64,000 bases of DNA. Source: CAVQCA01 sp963710815 (GTDB lineage Bacteria; Pseudomonadota; Gammaproteobacteria; UBA9214). Numbering within the stretch: the stretch's first letter is position 1; every line of letters starts with the position of its first letter. A program made the position numbers and the translations under genes. The notes under the pieces were generated by a model. It did no database searches and was not told the DNA's origin. It saw nothing but the letters and a program-made list of their open reading frames with translations. This document shows positions 60,317 to 64,000 of the stretch, piece after piece. The stretch lies in the NCBI GenBank assembly GCA_963710815.1, contig CAVQCA010000018.1, positions 34,890 to 98,889 of the forward strand, written 5' to 3'.

Positions 60317-61186
60317 TCAGCCCTTTCCGAGCAAAGTCTTGAACTTGATGTAAAACCGCATGGGTTTCACTAGCAACATGTATTCCAGTAACGAGGCAAT
60401 ATAGCCGACCACGAGGGCCCAACCGGTCTTGCGCACTGCGGAATATTGCACTATTTCACGATTTGCGCTACTGATGTTGTATTTCCTTATGACTTCGGCC
60501 CAAATCTCCTTGCGCTTTTGCAGCGACTGAAGCCGATCGATTTCACGCCCACTGCCTTTCTTCATTAAGATCCACGGATTTACGCAGGTTACCTCGTCCA
60601 CCACGGCAACCTTCCCGGCGATGTTATCTCCCATACTGTCGATAAACCACACATCGCATCCGTAGCCCACCAGCACGGGATCATACACTTTCATGAAGTT
60701 GTCCAGCTTGTCCCGCCGGAAGAGTGGGCAGGTCATTTCCACGAAACTTATATAGCGAAGCCGGCAGGTTCGATTGACTCGTGTAATGGGGATGGTTATT
60801 CGGCCCCGGGGGCTGAACGCCGGCTGCAAGACCCAGAGGTCCAGTTCCTCACGCAAGCGGAACAACCTGTCGATGTTCTCGCCGCTGATGATGACATCGT
60901 CATCCATGACCATGATCGCATCGTAGTGTTGAATGATCTCCGGGTGAGTCCGGTAGGCATTCAGAAGATTCGGGAACTTGCCGCCTTTATGTGCGGTATA
61001 GATGTCCGCGACGTCCCGGTAACGATCTCCTTTGTCGCCGTAATAGGTGACCCAGAGGTCGAAGCTGCGTGAAGGGTTCAACCATTGCTCAAGATTTGCG
61101 CGGTCCCCAGCAGAGGTGAAAACCAGATAACGCCTGGTGGTTTGGGCGGTGAGTTTACCGGCGAGGCGGTGGCTATCAGTTTGCAT
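60317..61186 (-). CDS. DUF707-like glycosyltransferase-fold protein
   Basis: Protein of 289 residues from the ATG at 61186 (MQTDSHRLAGKLTAQTTRRY). GT-A-like features: YLVFTSAGDRANLEQWL, FDLWVTYYGDKGDRY, and the metal-binding DDD in IMVMDDDVII. GYGCDVWFIDS and a C-terminal amphipathic region also occur. A membrane-associated C-terminus (WALVVGYIASLLEYMLLV) is possible. The family is related to glycosyltransferases, but no activity is established. It lies 33 bases after the polysaccharide lyase gene on the same strand. Confidence 0.72.
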   Translation of the reverse strand: MQTDSHRLAGKLTAQTTRRYLVFTSAGDRANLEQWLNPSRSFDLWVTYYGDKGDRYRDVADIYTAHKGGKFPNLLNAYRTHPEIIQHYDAIMVMDDDVIISGENIDRLFRLREELDLWVLQPAFSPRGRITIPITRVNRTCRLRYISFVEMTCPLFRRDKLDNFMKVYDPVLVGYGCDVWFIDSMGDNIAGKVAVVDEVTCVNPWILMKKGSGREIDRLQSLQKRKEIWAEVIRKYNISSANREIVQYSAVRKTGWALVVGYIASLLEYMLLVKPMRFYIKFKTLLGKG

Positions 61187-61218
61187 CAGACATCCGAGGT
61201 TTCGATTTGTCCCTGAGC

Positions 61219-63589
61219 TCAATGAGAAATCGGCTGAGTGGAGACAACGAAATAGTTGTCGAAATACATATACTGGTTTTCCCTTGCGCCCCATTCAGTG
61301 GTGTTACCACCGTACCACCAGATAAAACTGATGTGATCCACTTTCAGGGAATTGTTGATTCGATAGGTCCAGTCGTTCGCGCTGTATACCTTCACGCCGT
61401 CCACCCAGGCCTCGTAGATACCGTTGGGCTTGACGCCCACGCCCGTCGTGGACGTCGCCGTGTTGAGCACGACGTGCTGCTCGACTCTGGCCCATCTCCC
61501 AGGGATCAGTTTTGTCGCCCCGCTCCATGAGTCATTCAGGCTCGGATTATACCGTCGGGTACGGTATGCCCGTCATAGGTATAGGTGCTTGCGCAAAACA
61601 CCCCGTCACCAACGTCGTCCGATACCCTACCGTATCACCATCCCGCCGTTCTGACACTATTCCCTGGCGAACTGCAAAGCCACTGACCCCATCGGTCGAC
61701 TTTACGCCCGAGGCGGCGCCCAGATCGCCGCCGAAAAGACCGGGGGTCTTAATACCGAGGGGCCAGTTAAAACCGGCAGGGACGTAGATATCATAGGCAA
61801 AGTAGTATTCGTCGCGCGCGGGAATCCTTGGTCTGCCATGCAGCTCCGCTGGCGCTGTTGCCGTACTTCCCCTTGGGGAAGAACACCCGCAGCACATTGC
61901 CACGGCCGCTGCCGGCCGGATCAGCGAGCGACAGTCACACCCTGAGACGCATTATTTGCGATGCCTGAGGTGCCAGAAGAGAATTCATCCCGGATCTGCT
62001 GCGTCGTCAGAACAGTGCCGGACGCAAGATTATCGAGACCGGAGGAAAACATGACATCACCGCCAACTGGAGGAGATGTCACCAACCCTGTTAATAGCAG
62101 TGCATTTCCAATAGTGTTCATGGGTCGGGAATCCTGAGGATAGTCGATAGTTGAATCCAGCAGAGCCGGTCTGAGACTTACAGTAAGTTTATCCTTATAA
62201 AATGGTACGTTCGTGCTGCTCCCGACCAGCGCTCTTTCATCGTCGATTAATGAGAGTATATCCCGTATCCGGTAATCGGTGTTCGGAATGCAACCGGCAT
62301 TGGATCCTGTGACAAGATGGTTATATTGACTCCACCGATCGGTTGGCCATTGTTCGAATTGTCGACAACACCATCGCTATACAGATCAAGGGCAATACGT
62401 TCCAGCAATGTGTCGGTTGAAAGACCTTGCGCAGAACCTTGCGACAGTTGGTATACCATCGAGGACAATGCCTCAATGGCCGCGCGATAATTAACCACCA
62501 GGTCCTGTTGTGCAACCGTCGTGGTGGCCTCCGTGATAATCGGAGGCGTAGTGAAGATATCGATATTGGCGGACATGCCAAAGCCCAGTGCCCTCTGATA
62601 ACATCGTTATATTGGGCCAGATCGGTTACAAGATCCGGGTAGTAATCCTGTGACCCGGCTACTGCCGTACTATAGAGATGATATCCAGCGATAACCGTCT
62701 TGGGCTGGCTGGCGCTGGACCATCGCAGTCTGGCCACTGCGTTCCCGCCATGGTTATAGTACTCCATGGTGATGGGGTATTTCTTGCCTGGTAAGATGAA
62801 CGGTAGCGGAATACTCTTTCTCGACATGATCATACCACCGATCGATCAGCAGCTTGCCATCAACCCATAACCGGACACCGTCATCCGTGGAGGTATAGAA
62901 GGTGTAATCCTCGGTATGGTCGGCCTTGACCGTCCCTGTCCAGCGTACAGAAAAGTTATTGCTGTCGACTCCCGCAGCCGGGGAACCCGCGCCCCAGTTA
63001 AAATTGATGTTGTCATCGGTTCGCTCCAGCACCTTTTGTGTAAAGGAAGTGCCGTTATAGTAGGTTGCGTGCAACCCGCCCCTTGCAAGCCTTTCTGCAG
63101 CATATGATACGCAAGCGTAGTGTATGGGGTAGCGTAGACACTTTGACCGGCCTGCAAGGCTTCCGGGGTGATGACCGTCACCAGTTTTGTTATGACTGGC
63201 GCAACACCGCTGTTGGTATCAAGGTCGATAGCGTTGCTGCCATCAATGACCAGTATATAAGGTGGTGGAACATCAGGCACCTTAAGCCCGGAAATTTCCG
63301 CATAGGCGTTCGTGGTGGCGACAGCCAGCGGCGCTTGCGGATCATAGAGCCCGTCGAACCGGGCATCGAGCGAATAGAGCCCCACCGTGGCATAGGCCAG
63401 CGGACCTTTTATCCCGGCTCCGGATATAAACAGCTCGGGGGTTGATTGCGATTGCCTGGTGACGGCCGAACTCTGGACACTGCTCGAGCCGCTCGAACCA
63501 CTCCCCCCCCCACCACAGCCCGTTAAGATCAGAAACATGAAAGGCAATAAACGAAGAAGGGCCGTAATTGGAGAGGTTTTAGATGGCAT
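61219..63589 (-). pseudogene. PA14-polysaccharide lyase family 14 lipoprotein, broken by many frameshifts
   Basis: One large gene read across at least seven frames. Lipoprotein signal FMFLILTGCGGGG at the start (ATG about 63589). Parts in order: a DUF-like N-terminal domain (AYATVGLYSLDARF); a PA14 domain (GLHATYYNGTSFT, DDGVRLWVDGKLLIDRWYDH); a helical stretch (MSANIDIFTTPPIITEA); and a C-terminal lyase (GRGNVLRVFFPKGKYGNSASG, EYYFAYDIYVPAGFNW, GIYEAWVDGVKVYSANDW, ISFIWWYGG) of the PL14/alginate-lyase type. Breaks lie near 63075, 62790, 62595, 62255, 61930, 61830 and 61530. Its decay or the sequence quality is uncertain. Confidence 0.75.
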
Positions 63590-64000
63590 ATGCATTCCTG
63601 AATGTGGGTTCATCTGAAAAAATCCCACACATATAAGCAATACCCATGCCACTATCCAATCAGCCCGGTCTTTATTCGATATTAGGAAATGTTATCGCCT
63701 CTTCCTCATAAAGTTTTTTGGTCTATTTGGCATCACCACAGAGAGATCTGTCTCCATTTGGAGACGCCAATATCATGGATTATCGATATGTTTATGTTTT
63801 TTAGGGTCTTTATTGGTCGTGTATACCCAACACCAGGATTCGTGTATTTATTTTACTTTAAATACAAAAACTTGTATGCATATAAAATGGGGTTGTGAAA
63901 TAAAATCCGGTTTCGCTTCGATTTGAACGGCGCGTCTTGATCAGACTCCATTTCAAGATCATCTGCTCTTGGCTCTGCCCAGGGCGGACAGTGTGATACT
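63590..64000. other. Intergenic region at the right edge
   Basis: Contains the upstream region of the lyase gene, which reads leftwards. A 69-codon frame from 63689 on the plus strand is AT-rich and shows no family resemblance. The last 100 bases are GC-rich and may start another gene off the edge; nothing recognised. Confidence 0.4.

Noticed and set aside
63689..63898. 69-codon ORF at the right end
   Set aside because: AT-rich, Phe/Tyr-heavy translation without family features.
1..64000. CRISPR array, rRNA or tRNA genes
   Set aside because: No regularly spaced direct repeats and no cloverleaf or rRNA-like sequence seen while reading.

Overview
The window looks like a chromosomal stretch of a GC-rich gammaproteobacterium. 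The supporting evidence is the lepA-lepB-rnc-era-recO-pdxJ block, cysM near rlmD, the EF-P/EpmA/EpmB module, trmJ-cysE-iscR, ilvBNC-pssA-leuA, pqi/MCE and feo. A sulfur-oxidising or Chromatiales-like lineage is plausible, but nothing here proves it. No rRNA, tRNA or CRISPR array was seen.

Layout. 0-6 kb: translation, secretion and RNA-processing operon (lepA partial at the left edge). 6-16.6 kb: orphan Hpt protein, cysM, a YdbH/YnbE-YdbL-like envelope lipid module, a DnaQ-fold exonuclease, rlmD, a lytic transglycosylase, proS, small DUF4124 proteins and a MIF-like tautomerase. 16.6-26.4 kb: branched-chain amino acid genes with apparent attenuators (ilvBNC, leuA), a degenerate Psd, pssA, family 4 UDG, rimI, prfC. 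26.6-34 kb: YcgN, a TPR lipoprotein with a class III adenylate cyclase, DUF1015, GNAT, a FimW/PilZ-like protein. 34-41.5 kb: EF-P and its lysylation enzymes, trmJ, cysE, an iscR without the isc operon, small metabolic enzymes. 41.6-48.6 kb: Fur-regulated feoAB, a split pqiA with pqiB and pqiC, moaE and moaD.

48.8-52.8 kb holds the most unusual locus. It contains a tail-anchored coiled-coil protein built on four 32-residue repeats. Divergent from it is a membrane-anchored cell-wall amidase whose gene overlaps one for a MamK-like bacterial actin. A convergent HTH gene follows. No other magnetosome gene is present, so this looks like a MamK-family filament serving another function, perhaps wall remodelling or cell organisation.

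53-63.6 kb is an accessory, surface-polysaccharide-like region. It has an O-antigen-ligase-like membrane protein, a large secreted Ig/FN3/lectin/beta-propeller protein running into Kelch repeats, fragments of four insertion-sequence families, a DUF707 glycosyltransferase-like protein, and a broken PA14-polysaccharide lyase lipoprotein.

Two patterns run through the window. First, several families of palindromic intergenic repeats occur, mostly at operon ends. Second, there are many single-base frameshifts, some in compensating pairs inside otherwise conserved essential genes (ilvB, ilvC). These suggest sequencing indels at least in part, so several gene breaks should be read with caution.
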